This document shows positions 23,601 to 29,663 of a DNA stretch of 43,139 bases, piece by piece (position 1 is the first letter of the stretch; every line of letters starts with the position of its first letter). Origin of the DNA: an uncultured Collinsella sp. (GTDB lineage: Bacteria > Actinomycetota > Coriobacteriia > Coriobacteriales > Coriobacteriaceae); assembly GCA_902482035.1 (NCBI GenBank), contig CABSYW010000023.1, forward strand, positions 1-43,139. The letters are read 5' to 3'. The translations under genes were made by a program, and so were the position numbers. Below the pieces are notes generated by a model. It searched no databases. It saw nothing but the letters and a program-made list of their open reading frames with translations, and was not told where the DNA came from.

Positions 23601-25540
23601 TGTACGAGGGCAACCTGACGGCTGAGCAGCTTGCCGGAGCCAAGCCCGTCCGGACCGCGACCAACGGCGCGGACGGAAGTGTTAACTTCGGCGCCTTCTC
23701 CTACGCGAAGCCGGGCACGCACGAGTACACCATCGTGGAGCGGAAGGGCGACCTGTCCCACGTGGCCTACGACGATACGTTGCACCACGCCGTGGTGACG
23801 GTTACGGACAATGCCGGCACGCTGCAGGCGAGCGTTGTCTACGACGGTACGGACGCCGCGAAGCCCACCTTCACCAACGCCTACAAGGCACGGGCGACGG
23901 ACTCCGGCGCGATCGCCCTCACCAAGAGCGTTGACGTGCACGACGGCAGCTATCAGCTAAAGGCGGGAGACTTCGCCTTCGAGCTGATGGGGTCTGACGG
24001 CTCGGTGATCCAGACCCAGAAGAACGATGCCGACGGCAAGGTTGCCTTCGACAAGCTGACCTTCGACCATGCGGGCACCTTTACCTACACGGTCCGCGAG
24101 GTGCAGCCGACGGACGACGCGCCGGGCGTGCCGGGCGTGACCTACACCGGCAAGACGTACACCCTGACCTACGTGGTGAAGGACAACAACGACGGCAAGC
24201 TGGTGGTAGAGAGCTCCACGGTGAAGCCGAGCGAGGGTACCGAGAACGGCGTCTCGCCCGGAACCATGACGTTTGCGAACAGCTACCAGCCGGGACAGAC
24301 CTCCTACCAGATTTCTGGCACCAAGGTGCTTAAGAATGCCGACCCGGCCACCACGCGGACGCCCGCCGATGGCGAGTTCACGTTCGCTCTGATTGACGTG
24401 ACCACGGGGCAGGAGATCGACCGGACCACGAACGTGGGTAACGCGTTTACCTTCAAGGCCATCTCGTACACCGCAACTGGTTCGCATGCGTACCAGGTGA
24501 AGGAGGTTGCGGGCCATGATGGCACCATTACTTACAGCGATGCGGTGTTGGACGTGACGGTGAACGTGACCGACGACGGCGGCAGCGGCCAGCTGACCGC
24601 GACGGCGAGCAAGGCGGCTGCTGATCTTACCTTCACCAACACCTACACGCCGACGGCAACGACGGCGACGATTACCGGAACGAAGGCACTGACCGGCCGC
24701 GACCTGGCCGAGGGTGAGTTCTCCTTCGATCTGAAGGACGCCGACGGTAACGTGGTGCAGACGGTTCAGAACGGCGTCGACGGCACGTTCGGCTTCGCGC
24801 CGCTGCAGCTGGATAAGGTGGGGACGTATGTCTACACCGTGTCCGAGCAGGCAGGGGCGACGGCGAACGGCGTCACCTACGACACGACGGTCTTTACCGC
24901 AACGGTGACGGTGACGGAGAATGCGGAGACGCACGAGCTGGAGGCGCAGGTTGCCTACAGCACAGGCGGCAAGGCTGTGGATGCGGTGGCGTTCAGCAAC
25001 AGCTACGCGCCGGCCGCGACTGAGGTGAAGCTGGGGGCCTCCAAGGTGCTGAGCGGCGAGGGCCTGAAGGAAGGGCAGTTCTCCTTCCAGCTGAAGGATA
25101 CCGACGGCAAGGTGCTGCAGACCGCCAAGAACGCGGCGGACGGCACGGTGGGCTTCGAGGCGATCTCGTACGACAAGCCCGGAACGTACGCCTACAGCAT
25201 CTCCGAGGTGGACGACGGTCAGAAGAACGTGACGTACGACGCGGCCGAGCACCGGGTAACGGTGACGGTGACGGACGACGGTGCGGGCCATCTGGTGGCG
25301 ACGGTAACCTATGATGGCGACGTGGCGCCGGTGTTCAAGAACACGTACACGCCGCCGACCACCCCGCCGATGGAGCCGCCCGCCAATCCGCCGAGCAAGT
25401 CGCCGGTGCCGAAGGAGGAGAAGCCGGGTCTGCCGAATATGGGCGATACCAGCTTGTCACCGATGGCCCTGGGTGGCATCGCGGGCGGCGCGGTGGTGCT
25501 GATCGCCGCAGGCGTGATCCTGCGGCGCCGGAACCGGTAA
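14624..25540 (+). CDS. Giant LPXTG-like surface protein with fibro-slime, SpaA and 19 pilin isopeptide-linker modules
   Basis: The protein has about 3,638 residues. ATG 14624 was chosen for GGGGAGGA upstream. A 9-G run encodes Gly17-19 before the signal peptide (hydrophobic 52-70, cleavage after A-E-A near 74). A fibro-slime domain (F-A-G-D-D-D-V-W-V-F-I-D-D) lies near 15130-15790. SpaA-type prealbumin domains follow, with Lys and Glu for isopeptides (L-K-E-T-H-V-P-E-G-Y; L-K-E-V-S-A-P-K-G-F). From 17450 to 25348 there are 19 Spy0128-like modules, each with a Lys near its start, a mid-domain Glu and a closing F-T-N-T-Y-like Asn. A Pro-rich spacer, LPNMG (25430-25444), a hydrophobic helix and R-R-R-N-R end the chain. 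It is probably a wall-anchored stalk or adhesin. No sortase gene is nearby. A start at 14735 is the main alternative. Confidence 0.9.
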   Translation: MQELREMTSRLVNIATGGGCLSRELPGEHRPRERWSVMSCGRRRGLRSVSPYAIVLALAIALTASFFLPLRAEAAISDHTVPTISPSGTTINLFDYWVNPDNHLSVSGNGGINASHRFQFNDGQGDAPLNHWTGNTNPQPGIVSNTLSDGYPQLSGTYGGDSLRYLFDSSAQTGKTSHFGVTGLLKVQDGYYVYDSSENYAAYNADKNAFDIYDTWGIDKVGDSSHRGQFFPFDAADKVFKEERGRLVQNGITADNAGNHVNHHFGLSMSTRFVQPNGGLTNDKKDMTFEFAGDDDVWVFIDDVLVGDIGGIHSRASLSINFHTGDIKVNDKSDGTLLSKYQAAKKGTSGFDGNTFKDGTNHTLKFFYLERGATDSNMELKFNLVTVPESDIIKFDQDGKFVQGAEFALYKTDGKFTDTTNNENALLGSGTTDEAGHLTLTNDDDNGVINFDDLYNKNHDNKYYLLKETHVPEGYRSSLTATGGSMQLEYVPASAENGAGGVIINRGGMDAGSVVWKTGAFAAAKETITAPLTVYKANNDLTKSDNTVNLDSGILFAVVLKRDKSADTGIKDPSNWYAVSGDPSTGAGYTLAKEPGMTGAIEAAKKDLHAFTLNTSGQYQVEIQNLPGDISKYYYLLSGDARKDAEYTVAIYHTTASSIGDATPENTVHVYSDDIADGTNFKRQFATRLLVTNIQNRLFVQKTDTEGNPVDGAKFGLYTADQVTTDANGKVVLKGEQTPYDTLTTGSVGNPVPLEGAGIFPNTSAGNMPLVNGTYFLKEVSAPKGFLLNDTLTKVIVDDYGVHADAGTDDDGVSTFVGPGALMKSLGQFGAEGDIDNTLTWIKGTRQTSNGETNDNGNLTWTDVEPVGADDTVRLKYGANGRMYQYGPTEEGKPYRLETETGWIRMGITQDVSGDTNAKGARADLDDMNLNALFTGATCVRVANKREASLEVTKHVVVPKGLTGNKDAKFTFKFTVPTSAGKTYKAAVFENAGAASEKQVGDMFDLTNGREQTITAGQTIRVYGLDEHDAYTVQELTDMDKMPAGFTLTKREQGGNALSGEGDSISGTIAKQNADGTVAAANKLVFTNTYSVKPPVTLTNAFWAQKVLRGRDWKDGDSFKIYLRADKGTPMPAGAKDAPVSGMKQVVKTVKNGDKFDFGNIEYAKPGTYTYLIAEATPSQNDASWLPGFGYSSASYRVTVTVKDSGDGTLSQPAVKMEQTYTDDGVSHEDSPIEVADKIAKITNAYNTDEETISFNVQKTYADQSGANPLVKDKFTFQLEALGGMKNDAVPSGAIDFGKLATSYSVGASKVPMPKGCTSTTTTAKNDDDGIAAFPQITYTMESENLTYVYKVTEVKDSDTSTSSGIGYDDTVYYVLVKNQQVDNESGTGKCLSSTATYWKADGTQLTDANGYIPFKNTYTVTQATSAPVNVQKTFTGRAWETSDAFDFTLTPADDATRDAVKNKVVTQRKATDSDETGDLTTKVEIAGAGDATRSATFGAGDLVFTKSGTYTFNVNETKPTDADKTGIAYDGHTSTVTYTVTDIENGKHTGKLTASVAYDNKQATTDADRQVTGAAAFTNTYTASGAYAGIDVTKTLVGTPLKNGMFPFTIEAMTYNGTTAPEPADTDKSFMNTVGKDDGDDTQTATMSGKLKMNFTQLSYNKVYVYKVSEAHGANAGGYTYDTEYPGDAYVLIAVKPNPDNKGQLYTETTIAKGPGVTALVGGGGNVDALTAEAIKGLDTTTNYVKTVSSRGAKPATPIVPFKNEYKVETAEYGAKAGLQIEKKFTGTGDVSSTFSFTVTPEDYQAEGQDGTKFILTSADAAAKKLDITGGAETFKIPEMKLGDTKTVSLLPKGLQFTHDDVSNECRANVYQYRVEENVPKPVPAGYTYDKTVYTVKIAVSDNGDGTLKVKTKVLNSDGKRVDYREFDPGVSLEDNTATIPFENSYKTDASDELTPQVTKKVSGTESTDKEFSFTLAATSDMQAKIAAGDLTVSDDLAGDAHAESRATKGAITGKDGQTLNFSGMKFNKAGTYTFTLSEAHDADDDAAVDGVQNAGWTMDASAYTATVTVEDVDAKLTVTGVTVKKDGDAEAKPIKAEVKDGKVNLATFTNSYAAKGSVTLAAKKRFTGGALAGNDFSFALYRGDKAEGTPIETVTNDEKGNITFQPINYTEAGDYEYTIKEVTGNDQTIVYDGQKVKVKVSVTDNKNGTLDATVTYGGDKAVPTFTNVSPTTDVTVEATKVLAGKALTDGAFAFGLYQGDTSTGNPVKIVQNDKDGKINFALTGLTIGEYDYILKEENVGADPTITYDTKAVKVHVSVKAEGDKAKATVTYDGKNDAPTFTNKYQPAETSVALTATKAYVKSDNTQATLKGGEFTFDLYEGDLTAEQLKGKQPIQTAKNGEDGTVTFLAINYTKAGEYKYTIAEQKGNLSHVAYDDTVHHAVVTVVDNAGQLEASVTYDDGETVAPTFKNTYTAKGSAELTATKVVAVAPGFTHDTKLKGGEYTFDLKDAAGNVLDTATNKADGTVKFTRDFELSDLDGAASKDFTYTIAEKPGTEPGMLYDTHALIYKVTVADDGTGTLRATPQVTSGDNSQTFMNTYHPKETSVTLKAKKRFTGGELAGGDFTFQLLDKDGNVIQAVQNDKDGKVAFQAISYDTPGDHDYAIREVAGNDSTVVYDAKDVKVHVKVTDEKGELRATVTYDGEKAVSTFTNSKPTTDVTVEATKTLKGKDLTAGAFTFGLYDQAGNEVSKGTNDQDGKVKLTVKNLNLGEYDYTFKEEKAGQAVDGVVYDAKEVKVHVKVEQNQDDNNKTKVIVTYDGDATAPTFNNTYDAKGSVTLTATKTIKVADGFDHATKPADGEYTFELKDAAGNVLGTAKNDADGKVSFTREFQLSDLGGAVSKDFTYTIVEQPGAEAGMVYDNHPLTYKVTVTDGGAGALNAKAVVTNTSGSETFTNTYQPAATGLALGAQKRYVKKDDNTPIVLKGGEFTFDVYEGNLTAEQLAGAKPVRTATNGADGSVNFGAFSYAKPGTHEYTIVERKGDLSHVAYDDTLHHAVVTVTDNAGTLQASVVYDGTDAAKPTFTNAYKARATDSGAIALTKSVDVHDGSYQLKAGDFAFELMGSDGSVIQTQKNDADGKVAFDKLTFDHAGTFTYTVREVQPTDDAPGVPGVTYTGKTYTLTYVVKDNNDGKLVVESSTVKPSEGTENGVSPGTMTFANSYQPGQTSYQISGTKVLKNADPATTRTPADGEFTFALIDVTTGQEIDRTTNVGNAFTFKAISYTATGSHAYQVKEVAGHDGTITYSDAVLDVTVNVTDDGGSGQLTATASKAAADLTFTNTYTPTATTATITGTKALTGRDLAEGEFSFDLKDADGNVVQTVQNGVDGTFGFAPLQLDKVGTYVYTVSEQAGATANGVTYDTTVFTATVTVTENAETHELEAQVAYSTGGKAVDAVAFSNSYAPAATEVKLGASKVLSGEGLKEGQFSFQLKDTDGKVLQTAKNAADGTVGFEAISYDKPGTYAYSISEVDDGQKNVTYDAAEHRVTVTVTDDGAGHLVATVTYDGDVAPVFKNTYTPPTTPPMEPPANPPSKSPVPKEEKPGLPNMGDTSLSPMALGGIAGGAVVLIAAGVILRRRNR
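14672..14680 (+). repeat. Poly-G tract (9 G) in the 5' coding region
   Basis: Nine consecutive G encode three Gly between the start codon and the signal peptide of the giant surface protein. With eight G the frame meets TAA within two codons of the tract; with ten G it meets TGA about ten codons on. Such tracts are typical slipped-strand phase-variation switches. Confidence 0.8.
20951..23885 (+). repeat. Internal duplication of four-module blocks in the surface-protein gene
   Basis: Modules at 20965-22428 are of types A-B-C-D. Modules at 22428-23885 repeat them as A'-B'-D'-C'. Type A starts K-K-R-F-T-G-G, type B T-T-D-V-T-V-E-A-T-K, type C carries L-K-G-G-E-F-T-F-D then L-T-A-E-Q-L, and type D carries L-K-D-A-A-G-N-V-L. 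Long stretches are nearly identical at the DNA level. Confidence 0.75.
25430..25540 (+). other. Cell-wall sorting signal of the giant surface protein
   Basis: LPNMG followed by D-T, a hydrophobic segment (M-A-L-G-G-I-A-G-G-A-V-V-L-I-A-A-G) and R-R-R-N-R. The order is that of sortase substrates, but the fourth motif position is Met instead of the usual Thr. Confidence 0.8.
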
Positions 25541-25568
25541 CTGCGGCGGCCGAGAAGGGCTTTGATTG

Positions 25569-25607
25569 AGGGCGGGTGGTCGCAGGGCGCGGCCGCCCGC
25601 CCTTTTT
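25569..25607 (+). terminator. Terminator of the giant surface-protein gene
   Basis: AGGGCGGG (25569-25576) pairs with CCCGCCCT (25596-25603), further GG-CGC pairs extend the stem, and TTTTT follows. Confidence 0.85.
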
Positions 25608-25621
25608 GGTGAAAGGCTACG

Positions 25622-25951
25622 TTAACCCGCCGTTTGCTCGTCCAGCTCCGGGCGGAACTCGTAGTCCGGCTCCATCATCTTCTTCCAGGTCTTCCTGTAG
25701 CACCCGTCCTCGGGCTGCCCGCGCATGGGCGACGCCCCGTCCCCGATGCGTGTAGCCTCGTGCAGCCACTTGAACCACATCAGGTAGCTGTGGGGCCTGC
25801 GGGTCGACACGCCCTTGAACCTATCGAGGAAGTGGTCGAGCGAGCCCTGCGCTTCAGCATCCTCTGGACCGTGTCCCGCTCGTACCCGGTGAGCCTGCCG
25901 TGGGTCCTCGGGACCGCCTTCGCGGCGCCCTTCCCGCTCTTTCCGGACATG
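25622..25951 (-). pseudogene. Decayed IS1595-like (ISXO2-type) transposase remnant
   Basis: On the minus strand the frame ending at 25622 contains D-R-F-K-G-V-S-T-R-R and then Y-L-M-W-F-K-W-L, matching the C-terminal end of ISXO2/IS1595-type transposases. Upstream coding-like text (M-S-G-K-S-G-K-G-A-A-K, then R-L-T-G-Y-E-R-D-T-V-Q) lies in another frame, so at least one frameshift or deletion separates the pieces. The DDE catalytic core is absent. I see no matching terminal inverted repeats. The 25952-26289 stretch after it holds a long palindrome, a half-copy of the CCTTTGTCGCA motif and no convincing gene. Confidence 0.5.
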
Positions 25952-26002
25952 GCGTCCTCCGATCTCCCGGGGCCGGCCGATCCGGCCCTCAGGGTATCGG
26001 AT

Positions 26003-26040
26003 TCCCGCATTCATCCGTACGTGTACGGATGAATGCGGGA
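26003..26040. repeat. 18-bp perfect palindrome with 2-nt centre
   Basis: TCCCGCATTCATCCGTAC (26003-26020) is the exact reverse complement of 26023-26040, separated only by GT. Part of the arm (CGGATGAA) recurs at about 26047. It lies beside the transposase remnant and may be a fused pair of element ends or a target-site structure. Confidence 0.75.
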
Positions 26041-26289
26041 GGCGTTCGGATGAAGTTGATATTCAAGGAAAGAGAGTGACCCTTTGTCGCATTCCGTGCG
26101 GGTTATATGCAGGTATGCCTGCGCACGCTATCATGTATGGGTTAGACCGCAACTATGTACCCCATACGCGAAGGGATGCGCATGTATCTGAAGATCGACA
26201 TGTTCTAGCTGGGCTTACCCCCGCAGTGGCGCCGCGTGCCCCATCAACTCTGCCGATTTTCGCCTTCACGCTCATAAAGGAGTCCCGCC

Positions 26290-27357
26290 ATGCGCGACAA
26301 GCTCGAAAAGATTATTAAGGCCTACGAGGAGCTCGAGAAGAAGCTTTCCGACCCGGCCGTCGCCTCCGACATCAAGGAGTTCACGCGTCTCAACAAGGAG
26401 TACGCACACCAGTCCGACCTCATTGCTGCCTCGCGCGAGTACATCGGCGCGCTCGATGACATCGAGGCCGCCAAGGAGATGCTCCGCGACACCAGCGATG
26501 CGGACGAGAAGGAGATGCTCCAGATGGACATCTCCGAGAACGAGGAAAAGCTCCCGCAGCTCGAGGAAGACATCAAGTACATGCTCATCCCGAGCGACCC
26601 CAACGACGACAAGAACACCATCGTCGAGATTCGCTCCGCCGCCGGTGGCGACGAGGCGGCCATCTTTGCCGGCGACCTCTACAAGATGTATCAGCGCTTC
26701 TGCGAGTCGCGCGGCTGGAAGACCACCGTGCTCGACTCCAGCCCCAGCGAGGCCGGTGGCTTTAAGTCCATTGAGTTCAAGGTCGAGGGCGACCGCGTCT
26801 ACTCCGTTATGAAGTTCGAGTCCGGCGTGCACCGCGTCCAGCGCGTTCCCAAGACTGAGTCCCAGGGCCGCATTCAGACCTCCACGGCTACCGTCGCCGT
26901 ACTTCCCGAGGCCGAGGAGATCGACGTCCAGATCAACCAGTCCGACCTGCGCATCGACACCTACTGCGCCTCCGGCCCTGGCGGTCAGTGCGTTAACACC
27001 ACCTACTCCGCCGTGCGCATCACCCACCTGCCCACCAACACCGTGGTGCAGTCGCAGGAGCAGCGTTCCCAGATCCAGAACCGCGAGGTCTGCATGCAGA
27101 TGCTGCGCGCCCGTCTGTACGAGATGGAACTCGAGAAGCAGCAGGCCGAGCTCGGTGCCGAGCGCCAGAGCCAGATCGGCCACGGCAACCGTTCCGAGAA
27201 GATCCGTACCTACAACCAGCCCCAGGACCGCGTGACCGATCACCGCATCGGTTTCAACTCCACCTACAACGGCGTCCTTCTGGGCGATCAGCTCGGCACC
27301 GTGATCGAGGCGCTCGCCGCCGCCGAGCGAGCCGAGAAGCTGGCGCAGGCTGTTTAA
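26290..27357 (+). CDS. prfA: Peptide chain release factor 1
   Basis: This 355-residue factor recognises UAA and UAG in the ribosomal A site and triggers peptide release. The G-G-Q motif is at 231-233 in G-P-G-G-Q-C-V-N-T-T. The stop-reading region has P-K-T (187-189, the P-x-T class) in R-V-P-K-T-E-S-Q-G-R, which marks RF1 rather than RF2. Length and motif order are normal. ATG 26290 follows AAAGGAG. prmC, whose product methylates the GGQ glutamine, lies downstream, but a 580-bp gap with a structured element and A/T-rich DNA separates them. Confidence 0.97.
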   Translation: MRDKLEKIIKAYEELEKKLSDPAVASDIKEFTRLNKEYAHQSDLIAASREYIGALDDIEAAKEMLRDTSDADEKEMLQMDISENEEKLPQLEEDIKYMLIPSDPNDDKNTIVEIRSAAGGDEAAIFAGDLYKMYQRFCESRGWKTTVLDSSPSEAGGFKSIEFKVEGDRVYSVMKFESGVHRVQRVPKTESQGRIQTSTATVAVLPEAEEIDVQINQSDLRIDTYCASGPGGQCVNTTYSAVRITHLPTNTVVQSQEQRSQIQNREVCMQMLRARLYEMELEKQQAELGAERQSQIGHGNRSEKIRTYNQPQDRVTDHRIGFNSTYNGVLLGDQLGTVIEALAAAERAEKLAQAV

Positions 27358-27497
27358 GTTACGGCGTTTTACCAAACGCCGTAACTGCTCGACGCTGCAA
27401 ACGCCCCTAAGCGGCAATCTGACGTTCAATCGTCGGTCGCGTACCGAAGTACGCTTCCCTCCTCTTTCACGTCACCTTGCTCGCTTAGGGGCGTTTT
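27358..27497 (+). repeat. Multi-hairpin 3'-end element, copy A
   Basis: It starts directly after the prfA stop. Hairpin 1 is GTTACGGCGTTT-TACC-AAACGCCGTAAC (27358-27385). CGACGCTGC follows (27390-27398). The long hairpin has arm AACGCCCCTAAGCG (27400-27413) pairing with 27482-27495, then GCAA with TTGC across a bulged T, then TGACGT with ACGTCA across a TC/CC internal loop. An inner hairpin GCGTAC-CGAA-GTACGC lies at 27439-27454. A T-run closes it. Copy B at 42956 keeps the pairs with different bases. Confidence 0.85.
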
Positions 27498-27941
27498 CGC
27501 TGTCCGTCCTCTACCTGCGGCGCCTTGGATGTAGTCATTGGGGACGTTCTTAAATGACTAGGTTGGGCACATTGCTTTGTGAGTTTATTCAATCTTCTTT
27601 AATAACAATTAAGTTGTTTACCTGCTTAAAGTTACTTATCATTTTTAAAAATAATGCTCGAAAAAGCGTCCGAGAAGTCGCGGGGCGATTTTTGATGCGG
27701 CGCGCGTCAAGTGATTTGGCAAGTTCTTGGTTAGATATTGGTCAGTTTTGGGTCAACCTTGCCAAAAGCTTGACGAATGCAGATTTAGACGTCGACGAAT
27801 GAACATTTCAGGCAGGTTCCAAGCAAAAATCTGGGCTGATTCTCGATAATTGCCTTCAATCGTCCCTTGCCAAGCGCTGGCCTCGCTTACAATCTGCTCC
27901 GACATTCGCGCGCCGTCCGGCGCTTAAGAGGGGAGGGCCCC
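27498..27941. other. Gene-free, A/T-rich interval between prfA and prmC
   Basis: From about 27550 to 27660 the DNA is strikingly A/T-rich compared with its surroundings. An 82-codon open frame here (27554-27802) has no ribosome site and no recognisable domain, so I do not call it. An inverted repeat TTTGGCAAG (27715-27723)/CTTGCCAAA (27758-27766) is present. The stretch may be a scar of imported DNA or a promoter region. Confidence 0.5.
27867..27893 (+). promoter_or_regulatory. Possible prmC promoter
   Basis: TTGCCA (27867-27872) and TACAAT (27888-27893) are good boxes but are separated by only 15 bp. They lie about 50 bp before the prmC start. Confidence 0.4.
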
Positions 27942-29192
27942 ATGGCAAACGAGATCTGGACCATCAAGCGTTGTCTCGAGTGGACCAAGGAGTACCTGGC
28001 CGAGCGCGGCGAGGAGCACCCCCGTCTTTCTGCCGAGTGGCTGCTGTGCGCCGCCACGGGCCTGGCGCGTATTGACCTATATATGCGTATGGACGAGACG
28101 CTTAACGCGGCCCAGCTCGAGACTATGCATGCGGCCGTTGTCCGCCGCGCTAAGGGCGAGCCGCTGCAATACATCACGGGCAGCACGCAGTTTCGCATGA
28201 TTGACGTCGCGTGCGCTCCCGGTGTGCTCATTCCGCGCCCCGAGACCGAGATGCTCGTCGAGGAAGTCCTCAATTATCTGGATGCCGAGGTGCTGAGCCC
28301 CGAGGCTGCTGCCCGTCAGCGTGTTGAGCTGCCTTGGAACGATGAGGTCGAGGAGGCACGCAAGGCTGAGGCCGCGCTGGCAGACGAACGCGCGACCGCC
28401 GAGCGCCGTGCCGCCAACCTGACGGCCGCCGATGAGGCTGCGCTGGGTAGCGACGTGCTCGGCAGCCGTGCCTATGCCGAGGAGCTGGCCGACCGCGAGG
28501 CCGAGGAAGCCGCCGCGCAGGCAGCAGAAGCCGAAGTCGCGGAAGCCGCCGAGTCCGAGCTCGACGAATACGGCATCGCCATCGAGGGTGCCGACCAGGA
28601 GACGGCTTCAGCTCAGAATGCCGCTTCGCCTGCCCCAGCCGAGCCCCGCATCGCCCGCGTTCTCGAGGTCGGCTGCGGCACGGGTTGCATCTCGCTCTCC
28701 CTTGCCTGGGAGCGCCGCGGCCACGTTACCTGCACCGCCACCGATATCGAGCCGCGCGCTATCGATCTGGCCACCAAAAACCGCGACGCGCTCGGTCTCA
28801 CATCCGATGAGGTCGCCTTTAGCCTCACGAACCTGGTGAGTTCCATTCCCCGCGAAGAGTGGGGCACCTTTGATGTGCTCGTCTCCAACCCGCCTTACAT
28901 CCCGACCGACGTCATGCGCTCGCTGCCGCACGAGGTCAAGGACTTTGAGCCCGACCTGGCGCTCGAGGGCGGCGCCGACGGCCTCGATATTTTCCGCCGC
29001 CTGCTCAATGCGGCGCCTTACATGCTGCGCGCCGGCGGCCTGTTTGCCTGCGAGCTCTACGAGGGTGCCCTCGATGCCGCGGCCGAGCTCTGTCGCCAGG
29101 CAGGCCTTTCGGACGTGCGTATCGTCCATGACCTCACCGATCGCCCCCGCATCGTCCGAGCCATCGTCACCGAGCCCAAACAGCGTATTTAA
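27942..29192 (+). CDS. prmC: Release factor glutamine methyltransferase with large insert
   Basis: The enzyme methylates the GGQ glutamine of release factors. The N-terminal helical domain (1-110) ends in P-G-V-L-I-P-R-P-E-T-E. The methyltransferase domain has S-adenosylmethionine motif V-L-E-V-G-C-G-T-G (240-248) and catalytic N-P-P-Y-I (316-320). Between them, residues 114-234 form an Ala/Glu-rich, probably helical or disordered insert that standard PrmC (about 280 residues) lacks, giving 416 residues in total. ATG 27942 follows GGGGAGG. The reading frame is intact, so the insert is real coding sequence rather than a frameshift product. Confidence 0.92.
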   Translation: MANEIWTIKRCLEWTKEYLAERGEEHPRLSAEWLLCAATGLARIDLYMRMDETLNAAQLETMHAAVVRRAKGEPLQYITGSTQFRMIDVACAPGVLIPRPETEMLVEEVLNYLDAEVLSPEAAARQRVELPWNDEVEEARKAEAALADERATAERRAANLTAADEAALGSDVLGSRAYAEELADREAEEAAAQAAEAEVAEAAESELDEYGIAIEGADQETASAQNAASPAPAEPRIARVLEVGCGTGCISLSLAWERRGHVTCTATDIEPRAIDLATKNRDALGLTSDEVAFSLTNLVSSIPREEWGTFDVLVSNPPYIPTDVMRSLPHEVKDFEPDLALEGGADGLDIFRRLLNAAPYMLRAGGLFACELYEGALDAAAELCRQAGLSDVRIVHDLTDRPRIVRAIVTEPKQRI

Positions 29193-29225
29193 GCTGAATT
29201 AATAGACATTTGCGCAAGTTTGTCC

Positions 29226-29253
29226 TTGCAATATACCGTAAAACTTCTACTAT
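29226..29253 (+). promoter_or_regulatory. Promoter of the toxin-antitoxin pair
   Basis: TTGCAA (29226-29231), a 16-bp spacer and TACTAT (29248-29253) stand 15 bp before the toxin start, in locally A/T-rich DNA. Such a tight promoter-start arrangement is common in autoregulated toxin-antitoxin operons. Confidence 0.55.
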
Positions 29254-29267
29254 AGAAGGAGAAAGGT

Positions 29268-29663
29268 ATGTCAAATCAGCTGCATCGGTACCGTATCGTG
29301 CTTGATTACATTGAACCTTGGCTTGATGAGCAGGATGAAGCTACGCTGAAGCAGATTTATGCAGACCTTTTGGTGCTCGAGAAGGAAGGTCCCAGCCTTG
29401 GTCGTCCGCTGGTTGACCGCGTAAAGGGCTCGAAGCTTCATCATTTAAAGGAGCTGAGAGTGACGTCGTGTGGTGGGCAGGTGATTCGCATCCTCTTCGC
29501 CTTTGACCCCAAGCGCCAGGCGGTATTGCTATTGGCGGGTGATAAGTCGCGAGCGGGATCGTCAAGGGCAAAATGGAACGGTTGGTATGCGATCAACATT
29601 CCAAGGGCCGAGCAAATATACCGTCGCCACGTAAGGAGGCTCGATCGAGATGGAACTGCATGA
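29268..29663 (+). CDS. HigB/RelE-type toxin (Gp49-like family)
   Basis: The 131-residue protein resembles Gp49/HigB-type mRNA interferases of the RelE superfamily, which cut mRNA on ribosomes. Typical phrases are L-V-D-R-V-K-G-S (43-50), L-K-E-L-R, I-R-I-L-F-A-F-D-P-K-R and V-L-L-L-A-G-D-K-S, then W-Y and I-P-R-A-E-Q-I-Y. ATG 29268 follows AAGGAG. The 3' end overlaps the antitoxin gene by 14 nt, the toxin-first order of higBA systems. Several Lys and Arg residues could serve in catalysis, but the active site cannot be assigned by eye. Confidence 0.82.
   Translation: MSNQLHRYRIVLDYIEPWLDEQDEATLKQIYADLLVLEKEGPSLGRPLVDRVKGSKLHHLKELRVTSCGGQVIRILFAFDPKRQAVLLLAGDKSRAGSSRAKWNGWYAINIPRAEQIYRRHVRRLDRDGTA

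Noticed and set aside
19961..23941. A 1,326-codon open frame on the minus strand inside the giant surface-protein gene
   Set aside because: It mirrors the repeat modules of the real gene, is low-complexity, has no ribosome site and matches no family; high GC and regular codon use keep the opposite frame open.
17450..25348. Regular DNA repeats considered as a CRISPR-like or satellite array
   Set aside because: The repeats are in one open frame, about 340-550 bp long, and encode isopeptide-linker domains.
26181..26213. Ten-codon frame M-R-M-Y-L-K-I-D-M-F before prfA as a leader peptide
   Set aside because: Too short to judge; no attenuator structure follows it.
27554..27802. 82-codon frame in the A/T-rich interval
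   Set aside because: No ribosome site, odd composition and no recognisable domain; kept only as a composition anomaly.
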